38,076 nt of DNA from an uncultured Spirochaetales bacterium (GCA_949295125.1 CASFJV010000016.1:1-38076), one strand, 5' to 3'. Numbered from the stretch's first letter, positions 6,682-15,755 are shown. The notes: generated by a model from the sequence alone, not told the origin. Made by a program: numbers and translations.

Positions 6682-8067
6682 CTAATGGATCCGCCTTGCA
6701 TCCAATGCTCCGTTAAGTCCGTCATACGTAAGCTCTCCATACGTCCTGACCCTCATGGAAAGCCTAGTATCCGTAACCGCTATCTCAAATGTCATGTCTC
6801 CAAGCCATTCACCTATGAACTGAAGCCATACTATCAGTATGCCATCTCTGGTAATGGCAGCCGATCCAAGGGCTGGGGAGGAGGCTTTCTCTGTAAAGCC
6901 CACTACCCTGTTGCGTCCCATCGCAAATGAATACTCATCGGACTTTCCGTTTCCTTCAATGACTATGCTGCCAATACTCTCGTTATACTTTATTTCAATC
7001 CTTTCAAAGCCAAACTGGTTATGCATGCAGTCAAAGATCCCGGAAAATGGTTTTGGCATGACCCGGTTCTCCAGAGCTACCACGCTCCTGCTCTTTTTCT
7101 TTGCATATTCCTTTGGATCTATGCTGTCAGCAAGCTCCAGCACTTTCCTCAGTATTATGTCTGCATATGCTCCGTTTATCATGGTGTCTGCGGTAACTGC
7201 AAAACACAGTTCCTTTTCCGGGACTGCAACCGCATACTGACCGCCAAGCCCGACAAAGGCAAAAGCATCATTCCTGACCCTCCAGATCTGGTAGCCATAC
7301 CCACTTCGCCTCTCTTTCATATTGCCAAGCCCTGTTATGGTATTGTCTGAAAGAGCCTTTACTGCCTCGATAGCAAAATCATCATCGATTATGCCACATC
7401 CGCCAAGGCTGAGCATGTATATGATCTTGAGAAGGTCATATGGCTTCATCAGAAGTCCGGATCCCCCCTGGGGATTTCCTTTCCTGTCCTTCAGGACCTT
7501 AACGCCCTGCACCTTCAGTCCAAGAGGCTTATAAAGCTCTGTCCTGAGAAAATCCTCATAACTCATGCCGCTTGCAATTTCCACTATTCTGGCAAGAACT
7601 ACGGAAGCTCCTGTATCGTAAGAGAAAAAGAGCGGACACCTTCTGTCTATCACTTCAGTAAAGAATGCCTTTACATAATCATCCTGGTAAGTTGAAACGT
7701 TCCTGGAATTCTTGCTTCCCCTCTTATAGCTTGTACTCAGGAACGGGGTTTTCATCATCAGCAGATCCCTGACAGTGGCAAACCTTGCCTTGCTCCTGTC
7801 GTACTGGGGAAAGAACTTTGTCATATCATCATCAAGAGAAACCTTCTTCTGCTTGATAAGGATCCCGATAAGTATGGCAGTAATGCTTTTTGATATTGAA
7901 TACATCCTATGCATAGTGTTGTCACTGAATGGGGAATAATACACTTCAGAAAGAAGAGAATCCTTATAGGATGCCAAAAAACTATGAATCTGGATCCCTT
8001 CATTGTCGAAGAAATCCAGTGTTTCCTCTATTTTCTTATTGGATATTTCAGTTCTTAAGAGTTTCAT
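6682..8067 (-). CDS. Serine hydrolase of the beta-lactamase/class C family, cytoplasmic
   Basis: This 461-residue protein belongs to the PF00144 serine hydrolase family. The nucleophile motif is SISK (Ser57-Lys60) in MYSISKSIT. The second catalytic Tyr is in FSYDTGASVVLARI (Tyr150), and the third motif region is GLGGQYAVAVPE. The C-terminal ~130 residues form an extra domain of beta-type sequence. No signal peptide or lipobox is present, so it should be cytoplasmic. It is probably an esterase or peptidase and not a drug-inactivating beta-lactamase; the substrate is unknown. The start is well defined by the N-terminus, but there is no ribosome site. A TATTAT box lies seven bases before the ATG, suggesting a leaderless message. 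It stands alone between fic and the sugar-binding protein gene. Confidence 0.8.
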   Translation of the reverse strand: MKLLRTEISNKKIEETLDFFDNEGIQIHSFLASYKDSLLSEVYYSPFSDNTMHRMYSISKSITAILIGILIKQKKVSLDDDMTKFFPQYDRSKARFATVRDLLMMKTPFLSTSYKRGSKNSRNVSTYQDDYVKAFFTEVIDRRCPLFFSYDTGASVVLARIVEIASGMSYEDFLRTELYKPLGLKVQGVKVLKDRKGNPQGGSGLLMKPYDLLKIIYMLSLGGCGIIDDDFAIEAVKALSDNTITGLGNMKERRSGYGYQIWRVRNDAFAFVGLGGQYAVAVPEKELCFAVTADTMINGAYADIILRKVLELADSIDPKEYAKKKSRSVVALENRVMPKPFSGIFDCMHNQFGFERIEIKYNESIGSIVIEGNGKSDEYSFAMGRNRVVGFTEKASSPALGSAAITRDGILIVWLQFIGEWLGDMTFEIAVTDTRLSMRVRTYGELTYDGLNGALDARRIH

Positions 8068-8074
8068 AACACAT

Positions 8075-8103
8075 ATAATAATGGCCAGCGCTGAGGCTGA
8101 CCA
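8075..8103 (-). promoter_or_regulatory. Candidate leaderless promoter of the serine hydrolase gene
   Basis: On the minus strand TGGTCA (8103-8098), 17 bases, then TATTAT (8080-8075); the ATG begins seven bases later. The spacer carries a hairpin-forming dyad (GGTCAGC ... GCTGGCC, one G-T), possibly an operator or the end of the upstream sugar-binding-protein message. Confidence 0.4.
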
Positions 8104-8119
8104 CTATAAAAAAATATCA

Positions 8120-9709
8120 TTAGTCGGCTGTCACCAGGTTATTTGCCCTGGCATATTCAATGCCTTCTTCATTCCATGCAGCTCCTCCTACACGTTCAAA
8201 TGTAGTCAGGAAGTTCTGCCAGTTCTCTTCTGTAAGCTCCTTGGTTCCGTTCAGGAATTCAGCGATGCTCTGCTCGTAGTATCTGGAAACGTCAGCATTC
8301 GGAGTTGGCATCATGCCTGATCCTACTGCAAGTGTCCAAGGTCTCTTTTCCATCTCCACCAGGTAACCTACTGGAGAGATAACCTTTCCAGATGTCTCTG
8401 CAGTGTAATCCGGGAAGCGTACCCTTGTCTCTTCTGCGCTGTTTGTATATACGAGGTTCCTCAGCTGTGTGTATACCTGTCCGCGCTGTCCAGTATAGGA
8501 CATGTCACCAAGCCCTTCTGTGGATGGGTTGCCATTCTCATCACGAACATAGTTCACACCTTCAACACCATAACCAAGCAGATAGTATCCCTCGTCAGAT
8601 GCCATCCATTCAAAGAGCCTTGCAATGGCTTCAAGCTTTCCTGCATCCTTTGCATCCTGGCTTACAGCATAGATCCTGTATGTCTTGTCAAGAGATCCCA
8701 TTGACTGCTCGCCATTCGTCCCTACAGGAGGATCAATTACGACCCATTCGCCGTTTGGGAAGTTCGTATCAAATGGTGCATAGTTGCTTTCTGCAGAAAG
8801 TGCTGCCCACTGCTCATACATGACTCCGAACCTGCCCTGCTTCCATGCTGCACGGAAATCATCCTTCCTGTATGAAAGCCAGTTAGGATCGATGACTCCA
8901 TCGTTGCACATTTTCCTGAAATACTGCACGAAATCGAAGAATCCATCCTTGTAGACTGTAAGACCGAGATCGCTTTCATTGAATGTCCAGAGTCCTGTCA
9001 CTCCGAATGCTCCCATGATTGGCCACAGCCTTGATCCTGGATAGCCCTTCAGTGTTGTATCGCTTTCAACAAATGCACCATAGCCCCATGTGTCGTCCCT
9101 GCCATTCTGGTCAGGATCATTGTATGTGAATGCATACATAACATCATACAGCTCATCAAGTGTTGTCGGGATTTCAAGGCCGAGGTTGTCAAGCCAGTCC
9201 TTCCTGATTACGAGGCTTTCGATAGGAGTTACGCTGCTTGGGATTGCCATGCCGAAGTTCTCTCCATCGAATGTCGTATAATTCCTTGCTGCTGCATCGT
9301 GGTAGTTTGCAGTCCTGTTAGGCATCATGTCATAAATTTCATCGATAGATGCGACAAGCCCCTGGTTGATAAGGTTCTGCAGAACAGGGCGGCTTACGAA
9401 GAATACATCAGGAAGTGCGGTTGCAGCGCCTGCTGCCTGGATCCTGACATCCTGGTCACTTTCATTTGAAGGAAGTGCCGTGATAGTAAGATCAATTCCA
9501 AGCTCATCACGGATAATATCATACCCTACCCAGTCTGAAGGGATAGGGCCAGCTTCTGTTACGGCAGCCCCATACCACATCTCAATAGGGATCAGGCCGT
9601 TTTCATCCGTAGCTGGTTCTGTTGCAGCTGCTTCCTCTTTTCCACCGCATGAAACAAGAATAAAGCATGCAAGAAGAATCAGTAACGCATTTCTAATTAT
9701 CTTTTTCAT
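8120..9709 (-). CDS. Extracellular solute-binding lipoprotein of a carbohydrate ABC importer
   Basis: This 529-residue lipoprotein has a signal peptide ending in FILVSC-GGKEE; Cys21 would be lipidated. The rest matches large family 1 solute-binding proteins of the LipO type, used for oligosaccharide or aldouronate-like sugars: IPIEMWYGA at the start of the mature part, ...RKDWLDNLGLEIPTTLDELYDVMYAF, and a Ca-loop-like DPDQNGRDDTWGYG. A well-placed AAGGAG precedes the ATG. It lies 18 bases downstream of the enolase-superfamily dehydratase gene on the same strand, so the two are probably co-transcribed. No permease or ATPase gene is adjacent, so the membrane part must be encoded elsewhere. A sugar acid or a sugar polymer carrying one is the likely ligand, inferred from the partner gene. 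Confidence 0.88.
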   Translation of the reverse strand: MKKIIRNALLILLACFILVSCGGKEEAAATEPATDENGLIPIEMWYGAAVTEAGPIPSDWVGYDIIRDELGIDLTITALPSNESDQDVRIQAAGAATALPDVFFVSRPVLQNLINQGLVASIDEIYDMMPNRTANYHDAAARNYTTFDGENFGMAIPSSVTPIESLVIRKDWLDNLGLEIPTTLDELYDVMYAFTYNDPDQNGRDDTWGYGAFVESDTTLKGYPGSRLWPIMGAFGVTGLWTFNESDLGLTVYKDGFFDFVQYFRKMCNDGVIDPNWLSYRKDDFRAAWKQGRFGVMYEQWAALSAESNYAPFDTNFPNGEWVVIDPPVGTNGEQSMGSLDKTYRIYAVSQDAKDAGKLEAIARLFEWMASDEGYYLLGYGVEGVNYVRDENGNPSTEGLGDMSYTGQRGQVYTQLRNLVYTNSAEETRVRFPDYTAETSGKVISPVGYLVEMEKRPWTLAVGSGMMPTPNADVSRYYEQSIAEFLNGTKELTEENWQNFLTTFERVGGAAWNEEGIEYARANNLVTAD

Positions 9710-9727
9710 GTTCTCTCCTTTAGTTAT

Positions 9728-10867
9728 CTATACTAGATTATCATTAATATAGTCAAAATCAAAATCAAGCCCCAGTCCAGGTCCATCAGGAATCTTCACA
9801 TAGCCATCCTTATCCATCGGATCGTAGATTTTCCTGAACCATGGCTTTGGCTTTTCATAATCAAGCATCGGATGGAGAAGTCCACGTTCAAAATACTTTC
9901 CATCAATTCCCATTGCGCCAAGGCAGTGAAGGTTTCCAATAGTATTTCCGTGAAGTTCTATGCTCATTCCGAATGATTCATAAAGATGGATGCTCTTCAT
10001 GACACTGGTAATGCCGCCGGTGACTTCAGTGCCTGCGCGTCCAATGTCCACGGCATCTGCCTTTATCCATTCAGCTCTCATCCTGTTCTTCCCTTCTACA
10101 GTCTCTGGACCGCAGATAGGGAGCTTTGTATTCTCGCTCAGCCACTTATAGGATGACATTGAATGCTCATCCATCGGCTCTTCCATCCATAAGAAATTGA
10201 GCTCCTTCAGTGCATCTGCAATATAAAGTGCCTGCTCGCGGGTGTAATCATGGTAAGGATCAAGCATCAGTTCGATATCAGGACCTACAGCATCACGTAC
10301 TGCCTGGCATGCTTTCACATCCAGTTTAGGATCTGGATATGGGATGATAGGAGGCATCCATGTATGCAGTTTCACAGCCTTATATCCCTGAGCAACCAGG
10401 CGCTTTGCAAACTCTGCATAAGCCTCAGGAGTATCAAGTCCCCCCTTGATATCATCTCCAACCATAATCGATGCATAAGCCGGCACCTTGTCACGGTAAC
10501 CGCCAAGAAGCTTATATACAGGAACCCCGCACTTCTTGCCGCAGATATCCCAGAGTGCAAGATCCAGGGCACAGAGCGTCCTGTCTGAAAACAGTGAGTG
10601 CAGCCTCTGCCAGGTTCTCATCCTCTGCCATATCCTCTCATGCATGAACGGATCTTCCCCGATGAGGGCAGGAGCGACAACACTGTTCAATATATCGACA
10701 TTCATGTTCCCACCGACTGCATATCCGGTAGTTCCATCATCACATGTTACAGCGAAAAACCCTTCCGTAGCCTCATGCGGCTTTCCAGGATGGCTGTGCC
10801 CTTCTCCATCCCTTACCATTACCGATGTGTACCTGATTTTCCTTGCTTCAGCTTTTACAATTTTCAT
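9728..10867 (-). CDS. Mandelate racemase/enolase-superfamily sugar-acid dehydratase
   Basis: This 379-residue protein has the two-domain enolase-superfamily layout: a capping N-terminal domain and a barrel. The barrel shows the catalytic Lys in a K-x-H motif (Lys166, His168 in AVKLHTW). Three metal ligands follow: Asp203 (MLDPY), Glu229 (WMEEP) and Glu255 (CGPET). The Asp274/His306 dyad (DAVDIG, ELHGNTIG) is that of the mandelate racemase subgroup. All residues needed for proton abstraction from a sugar acid are present. Such enzymes dehydrate aldonic or aldaric acids; the precise substrate cannot be read. GGAG lies about ten bases before the ATG. The gene leads the operon with the sugar-binding lipoprotein, so it presumably degrades what that transporter brings in. 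Confidence 0.88.
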   Translation of the reverse strand: MKIVKAEARKIRYTSVMVRDGEGHSHPGKPHEATEGFFAVTCDDGTTGYAVGGNMNVDILNSVVAPALIGEDPFMHERIWQRMRTWQRLHSLFSDRTLCALDLALWDICGKKCGVPVYKLLGGYRDKVPAYASIMVGDDIKGGLDTPEAYAEFAKRLVAQGYKAVKLHTWMPPIIPYPDPKLDVKACQAVRDAVGPDIELMLDPYHDYTREQALYIADALKELNFLWMEEPMDEHSMSSYKWLSENTKLPICGPETVEGKNRMRAEWIKADAVDIGRAGTEVTGGITSVMKSIHLYESFGMSIELHGNTIGNLHCLGAMGIDGKYFERGLLHPMLDYEKPKPWFRKIYDPMDKDGYVKIPDGPGLGLDFDFDYINDNLV

Positions 10868-10947
10868 CCACCACTCTCCACCTTTAACAATAATATTACA
10901 AAAACTCTAATTATCCATGACAATTTTTGACTGATTCCGACATGAAA

Positions 10948-10964
10948 TTGAAACAAAGTTTCAA
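10948..10964. promoter_or_regulatory. Inverted repeat TTGAAAC-AAA-GTTTCAA, possible operator
   Basis: A perfect 7-base dyad with a 3-base centre lies between the 3' end of the EamA gene and the start of the dehydratase gene, about 80 bases upstream of the latter and just upstream of a TTGTCA-like -35 (10923-10918, minus). It could be a repressor site for the sugar-acid operon, or a weak terminator of the upstream nine-gene operon; the AT-rich stem and lack of a clean T run favour the first. Confidence 0.35.
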
Positions 10965-10971
10965 AATGTGT

Positions 10972-11850
10972 TCAGCCCCTGCTGCTGAGAAAGAGTCCGG
11001 CAAGAGTCAGAAGGCATCCTGCTGCAAGCTGCAGGGTAAGCGGCTCTGAAAGGACAATGAACGAAAAGATTATCGTGACAACAGGATTGAGGTAGATGTA
11101 AACGCTTGTCTTAATTGAGCCAAGGGTTCCGACAGCACTGTTCCAGGTAACAAAACAGATAGCAGAAGCCAGTACAGAAAGGAAAAGGATATTGAATACA
11201 TTCACGAAAGAAAAATCATCTGCACTTATTCCCGGGCCGCTGGCTATGAGCGTGATAAAAATGAATATGATGCCATAAAAGAAGATCCTGCGCGTTGCCT
11301 CAATTGTATTGATCCCAAGTTTTGCTATTTTCCTTGAAAGCACTGCATATACTCCCCATACTGCAGATGCCAGCAGGGCAAGCAGATCACCTTTTGTGTT
11401 TACAGTGAACTCACCCTTCACGCTTATCAGGATAATGCCGGCCATAGCAACAACGAACCCTGCATAGAAGAACAAGCCCGGCCTGCTCCTGTCTTCTCTT
11501 GCCAGCCGGGCAAAGAGAGCTGTAAAAAGGGGTGCAGAAGACACTATCACCCCTGTATTTGAAGCGCTTGTATAGCTTAGTGATATATTCTCAAGAAGAT
11601 AGTATCCGAAGATTCCGCTCATGCCTGCAGAAAGGAACAGCAGCTCAGCCTTCCACCCAAGATCCTTTGTCCTTCTGTGGTTTAAAAGCATGAGTACAAG
11701 GTACGCCAGGGCAAAGCGCATGAAAAGAATCTCTGTAGCAGAGAATGTTTCAAGCAGGATTTTCGTCGATACGAAAGTGACGCCCCATACAACAATTGTG
11801 AAAAGTGCAAGAAGATGGGCTTTCCTTTCACTCATGATGCTTTTTTCCAT
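10972..11850 (-). CDS. EamA/DMT-superfamily transporter
   Basis: This is a drug/metabolite transporter of about 292 residues with ten predicted membrane helices in two EamA repeats. Repeat 1 begins LLALFTIVVWGVTFVSTK; repeat 2 begins LLALLASAVWGVYAVLSRK. The SYTSASNTGVIVSSAPLFTAL segment and the closing LNPVVTIIFSFIVLSEPLT are family hallmarks. Such proteins export amino acids or other small metabolites; the substrate is not predictable. The frame is open to a TTG at 11856, but ATG at 11850 or 11835 (MSERKAHL) is more credible. It is the last gene of the long minus-strand operon, 30 bases after the MATE gene. Confidence 0.85.
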   Translation of the reverse strand: MEKSIMSERKAHLLALFTIVVWGVTFVSTKILLETFSATEILFMRFALAYLVLMLLNHRRTKDLGWKAELLFLSAGMSGIFGYYLLENISLSYTSASNTGVIVSSAPLFTALFARLAREDRSRPGLFFYAGFVVAMAGIILISVKGEFTVNTKGDLLALLASAVWGVYAVLSRKIAKLGINTIEATRRIFFYGIIFIFITLIASGPGISADDFSFVNVFNILFLSVLASAICFVTWNSAVGTLGSIKTSVYIYLNPVVTIIFSFIVLSEPLTLQLAAGCLLTLAGLFLSSRG

Positions 11851-11880
11851 TTTCAAAACCGGAATGCATAAAGGGCTCTC

Positions 11881-13272
11881 CTATGCCTTGGCAGTAAGCT
11901 CTTCAGCAATCTGCGCATTCTTCTTGCCTTTCAGCTCCTTTAAGTAAGTGATATAGAAATAGAGGCTGACAAGGAAAGTAAGCACATCAGCAACGCTCTG
12001 TGCTATTTCCACTCCCCACAGCCCTATGAAATGAGGAAGGGCCAGGACAATCGGGATAAAGAAGAATCCCTGCCTGCACATTGCAAGAAGTGTTGCCCTG
12101 CCTGCCTGTCCTGTGGACTGCAGGGCCATGTTGGTCACTGTCGTGATTCCTGTCAGCGTAAGGGCAAGGCACTGAGCCCTGAGTGTCACTACCCCAATGG
12201 AAATAACCTCCAGGTCATCACGCCTGAACATCATTATCAGAGGACGGGCAAAGGCAAAGCACACGATGGCAACAACTATCATCATAAAGGTGGAGATGGC
12301 ACTTGTGAACTTGGTCGCATCATGAACCCTGTCATAGCGTTTTGCCCCGTAATTGAAGGCTGCAACCGGCTGGAAGCCCTGTCCAAGGCCAAGCATGAAG
12401 GAAAACAGGAAGAATGTGATTCGGTTCGCGATGCTCATTGCAGCTACTGCTGCATCCCCATACTTTGCAGCCATGACATTAAGTGCTATGCTTGCCAGGC
12501 TTGCAAGCCCCTGCCTGGCAAGTGTTGGAAGCCCTGTGAATACTATATTCCTGTAATAGACAGGCCTGAATGAGACATATTTGATGGATATCTTCAGATT
12601 GCTCTTCCCTTTCAGGAAGAAAGAAAGGAGGATGATGAATGAAATGAACTGGGAAAGGGCTGTTGCAATGGCCGCTCCTGCCGTTCCAAGGCCAAAGCCA
12701 AAGATAAACAGCGGATCGAGTGCAATGTTGAGTATCCCTCCTATTGTGATTCCGACCATGCCATAAAATGCCTTTCCCTCTGCCCGGAAATAGTTATTCA
12801 TTATGAAAGAAAGGCACATTACAGGAGAGGCAAGCAGTATGTAAACCGCATAATCCCTTGCATATGGGAGTATAGTCTCTGTCGCTCCAAGAAGGCGCAT
12901 GAAGTCATCTATGAATATGGAGCCGAACACAAGCAGGAGAAGAGAGAGTGCAAAGCCGAAGAAGAATCCTGTTGAAGCATACCTGTTTGCCTCATCCTCT
13001 TCCTTTGAGCCAAGGCGGCGGGATGCGATGTTTCCAGCTCCCATTCCGATTGTGAACCCGATTGCCTGGATGATTGCCATAACGGAAAACACTATGCCGA
13101 CAGCACCTGCTGCACTCGTGCCGATCTGGGCGACGAAAAATGTATCGGCCATATTGTAGATGCTTGAGACAAGCATTGAGATTATGGTAGGGATGGCGAG
13201 TTTTACCACAAGCCTCCTTACCGGGGTTTCAGTCATTTTCCTATAGTGTTCCGCTCTGGCATTTTCCTGCAT
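11881..13272 (-). CDS. MATE-family multidrug/metabolite efflux transporter
   Basis: This 463-residue antiporter has twelve predicted helices in two MATE repeats. The N-terminal signature PVRRLVVKLAIPTIISML and YNMADTFFVAQIG, and the second-repeat TGLPTLARQGLASLASIALN, are typical of the DinF/NorM-like family. It should export cationic or metabolite substrates with Na+ or H+ coupling. The start at 13272 (MQENARAEH) is chosen because GGAGTTTTTT precedes it; the frame would extend to a TTG at 13284, which is rejected. It lies 27 bases after the acyl-CoA ligase gene and 30 before the EamA gene, as part of the nine-gene operon. Confidence 0.92.
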   Translation of the reverse strand: MQENARAEHYRKMTETPVRRLVVKLAIPTIISMLVSSIYNMADTFFVAQIGTSAAGAVGIVFSVMAIIQAIGFTIGMGAGNIASRRLGSKEEDEANRYASTGFFFGFALSLLLLVFGSIFIDDFMRLLGATETILPYARDYAVYILLASPVMCLSFIMNNYFRAEGKAFYGMVGITIGGILNIALDPLFIFGFGLGTAGAAIATALSQFISFIILLSFFLKGKSNLKISIKYVSFRPVYYRNIVFTGLPTLARQGLASLASIALNVMAAKYGDAAVAAMSIANRITFFLFSFMLGLGQGFQPVAAFNYGAKRYDRVHDATKFTSAISTFMMIVVAIVCFAFARPLIMMFRRDDLEVISIGVVTLRAQCLALTLTGITTVTNMALQSTGQAGRATLLAMCRQGFFFIPIVLALPHFIGLWGVEIAQSVADVLTFLVSLYFYITYLKELKGKKNAQIAEELTAKA

Positions 13273-13299
13273 AAAAAACTCCAAATAGTCACTATACAG

Positions 13300-15216
13300 T
13301 TAAATAAAAAGCTTTTCAATCTCATCGCTGTAAAGCTCAGCGATGTCCTTTCTCTTGATCTCCTGCTTCAGTGAAAGCTCCCTGCCGACTTCGAAGCTTT
13401 TTGTAAGAATTGAAAACCTGTTCACCTGTTCAAACGGCTTAAAACCCTTTTTCGAGGACACAAAACTCTGTATTTCCCTGTTTATCAGGGCCTTTACTTC
13501 ATCACTCTGGGCAAGGCTTTCCCTGTTGACATATGGGATGTTCATGTCCTTAAGGTATGTCTCCACAGCTTTCACATCAATAACAACAAGTGCTGCAAGG
13601 AATTTCTTATCCTGCCCGAAAACAACGGCTGTCTCTATGTACTCGCTCTCAGATAGTGCTTTCTCAATTGGAACAGGCTCTATGTTCTCTCCGCCGGAAA
13701 GGACGATGGTATCCTTTTCCCTTCCCCTGATGGAAAAGAGGCCGCTGCAGGTCATTACTGCCAGGTCTCCAGTATTTATGAATCCGTCCTTATCTATGAT
13801 AGCATCAGTCATTTCCTGGTTCTTATAGTAGCCTTTCATGACCTGTGGCCCCTTGAAATAGAGCACTCCTTTCCTTCCAGGAGGAAGGGTCTCTCCGCTC
13901 TCCCCTACAATCTTGATCTCTGAGCCTTTCAGTATTTCGAGGCATCCCTTGGTCTTATGCTCCGCATTCTGGGCGGCTATCATGGGAGACGTCTCTGTAA
14001 GGCCATAGCCATCTATGATCCTGACTCCGATAGCAGTGAAGAATTCCTCAACATCCCTGCTCATTGTGCCACCGCCGGAGATTCCAAGGCTGAAATTAGG
14101 GCCAAGCTTGTTCGTAACCTGGGAAAAAGCAACTTTTTTCCCAAGGCTGTAGATGGGGCGCAATGCAATATACGGCACTATGCCGGAAAGCCAGTCCAGA
14201 GTACGGCTGCGCTTTGTATAATCTGGAACCCTTCCCTCGACCTTTGCTGCCGCATTGTTCCAGGTTTTCCCGACAGAGAGGAAGAAGTTGAACATCTTCC
14301 TCTCTATTGGCTTCTTGTTCTTCAGCGCCTGGTTTACCCCAGCTTTAACAGTTTCCCAGATACGTGGTACCGAGCACATGAAGTGCGGCTTGACAGTCGC
14401 CATATCCACAAGCATGATCTTTCCGATCGGCTTGGAATAGGCAATTATATTCTCGTACCTCAGAATAAGGTAATTGATCATGCGCTCAAATGCATGCCAT
14501 ACGGGAAGGACAGCAAGCCATACCATCTGTGGCTTGATATTAGGATAGTACTGGATCATTCCATCAAGCTGGAACATGATCCCGTCATGGCTGATCATGA
14601 CACCTTTTGGGCGCCCGGTCGTACCGCTGGTGAAGATAATTGTTGCAGTATCATCACCTTTGCCTTTTGCAATCTCCTCTTCAATCCTGGCGCAGGCCTC
14701 ACTGTGCTTCAGCCTCTCCATACCACTTTCCAGCAGTTCAGAATAAAAGAGGAAAGAGACAAGTCCATCATTTCTCAGAGGGTCCCTATCCTCTATGCCG
14801 CGCTCGTCAATTATTATTATGGTCTCCAAAGCTGGAAGATTACCTTTCAGCGCTCTTATGCGCCTGGCCATATCGATGTTCTCAGCAAAAGCTATGCGGC
14901 TCTCAGTTTCCTTCAGGATATATTCAATCTCGTAATCCATTGCATCGCGTCCGCGCGGTGCATCTGATGCTCCAAGGGATAAAACTGCCATATCCGCAAC
15001 AAGCCATTCAGCCCTGTTATCGCTGATAATGGCTACGATATCACCTCTCTTTACCCCAACGTCCATCAGGGAAAGGGCAAAAGCCCTTATGCGGTCCTGC
15101 AGCTGCCTGTATGTTATTTCCCTGAACTTTGAGTTCCCTTCCCTGCTTAGCTGGGCAACATAATCCCCGTGCCTGCTGACTACACTGTCAAACATCTGAA
15201 CGAGCGTTTCGTGCAT
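13300..15216 (-). CDS. Long-chain fatty acid-CoA ligase (AMP-forming)
   Basis: This 638-residue ANL-superfamily enzyme should activate fatty acids to acyl-adenylate and acyl-CoA. It has the ATP-binding loop FTSGTTGRPKGVM (residues 195-207), the long insertion seen in very-long-chain ligases, YGLTETSP (404-411), TGD (482-484), GREKD plus LSGGENIEP (498-513), and a C-terminal Lys in GRELSLKQEIKR. All core motifs are intact. The ATG is preceded by AGGGGGAGAGT, and the gene begins nine bases after the ECF S-component gene. Together with PlsC upstream it suggests uptake or recycling of fatty acids into membrane lipids. An orphan acyl-AMP ligase feeding a carrier protein is an alternative but less likely. 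Confidence 0.92.
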   Translation of the reverse strand: MHETLVQMFDSVVSRHGDYVAQLSREGNSKFREITYRQLQDRIRAFALSLMDVGVKRGDIVAIISDNRAEWLVADMAVLSLGASDAPRGRDAMDYEIEYILKETESRIAFAENIDMARRIRALKGNLPALETIIIIDERGIEDRDPLRNDGLVSFLFYSELLESGMERLKHSEACARIEEEIAKGKGDDTATIIFTSGTTGRPKGVMISHDGIMFQLDGMIQYYPNIKPQMVWLAVLPVWHAFERMINYLILRYENIIAYSKPIGKIMLVDMATVKPHFMCSVPRIWETVKAGVNQALKNKKPIERKMFNFFLSVGKTWNNAAAKVEGRVPDYTKRSRTLDWLSGIVPYIALRPIYSLGKKVAFSQVTNKLGPNFSLGISGGGTMSRDVEEFFTAIGVRIIDGYGLTETSPMIAAQNAEHKTKGCLEILKGSEIKIVGESGETLPPGRKGVLYFKGPQVMKGYYKNQEMTDAIIDKDGFINTGDLAVMTCSGLFSIRGREKDTIVLSGGENIEPVPIEKALSESEYIETAVVFGQDKKFLAALVVIDVKAVETYLKDMNIPYVNRESLAQSDEVKALINREIQSFVSSKKGFKPFEQVNRFSILTKSFEVGRELSLKQEIKRKDIAELYSDEIEKLFI

Positions 15217-15225
15217 ACTCTCCCC

Positions 15226-15750
15226 CTAGAAGGTGATATCATCAAGCTTCCTGTATGCCTTCCTTACTGCAAGGGACAGCGGCAGTCCGATTATCACACC
15301 GACTGCTGCCTGCACAATATTTGCAGGCACTTCAGCAAGTGCTGCAGAGAAGCCGACAAGAAATGCTCCTGTGAGCAGGAAATACCCTCCGGCAACTATC
15401 ACGACGGCTGCTAATGCAGATATCACCTTATAAATAAAACTATCAGGGTTTTTCCTGGCAATCAAGGAAATAAGAAGCCCCTCAAGGCCATGTACGACAA
15501 AAGATACGATTGCCCACTGTCCAAATCCGCCGGCAAGGTCTGCGACGGCTGTTCCCAGGCCTCCAGCAATGAATCCAGTAACTGGACCGAATGCATAAGA
15601 AATGAAAGTGACAGCCACATCACACAGGCTTACATAGCCCCCTACAGGGGTTGGCACCCTTATTGCAATCGTGAATACAGCAACGATAGCTGTACTTATT
15701 GCCAATAGGCTCATCCTCAGAGCCAGTGATACATTTTTCTTTTTTTCCAT
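15226..15750 (-). CDS. ECF transporter S component (substrate-binding membrane protein)
   Basis: This small membrane protein (~174 residues) has six predicted helices and is of the ECF-type S-component group resembling PF07155. The motif VGGYVSLCDVAVTFISYAFGPVTG and the GGLGTAVADLAGG segment are typical of S components that bind vitamins or precursors. The ligand cannot be read. The gene follows ecfT: a GTG at 15759 overlaps the ecfT stop (GTGA), but ATG at 15750, with GGGTG about eight bases upstream, is the likelier start. It completes a dedicated group I-like ECF module with the fused EcfA and EcfT encoded just before it. The operon context of lipid acylation genes hints at a lipid- or CoA-related ligand (speculative). 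Confidence 0.85.
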   Translation of the reverse strand: MEKKKNVSLALRMSLLAISTAIVAVFTIAIRVPTPVGGYVSLCDVAVTFISYAFGPVTGFIAGGLGTAVADLAGGFGQWAIVSFVVHGLEGLLISLIARKNPDSFIYKVISALAAVVIVAGGYFLLTGAFLVGFSAALAEVPANIVQAAVGVIIGLPLSLAVRKAYRKLDDITF

Positions 15751-15755
15751 TACGA

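Noticed and set aside
6682..8067. Serine hydrolase as an antibiotic beta-lactamase
   Set aside because: It has SISK and a Tyr motif but no signal peptide and an added C-terminal domain, so an esterase/peptidase role is likelier.
11881..13284. TTG start for the MATE gene at 13284
   Set aside because: GGAG with correct spacing precedes the ATG at 13272, within that TTG codon's own sequence.
13957..14967. A 336-codon plus-strand open frame
   Set aside because: Antisense to the acyl-CoA ligase, whose motifs are clear; no ribosome site or recognisable domain.
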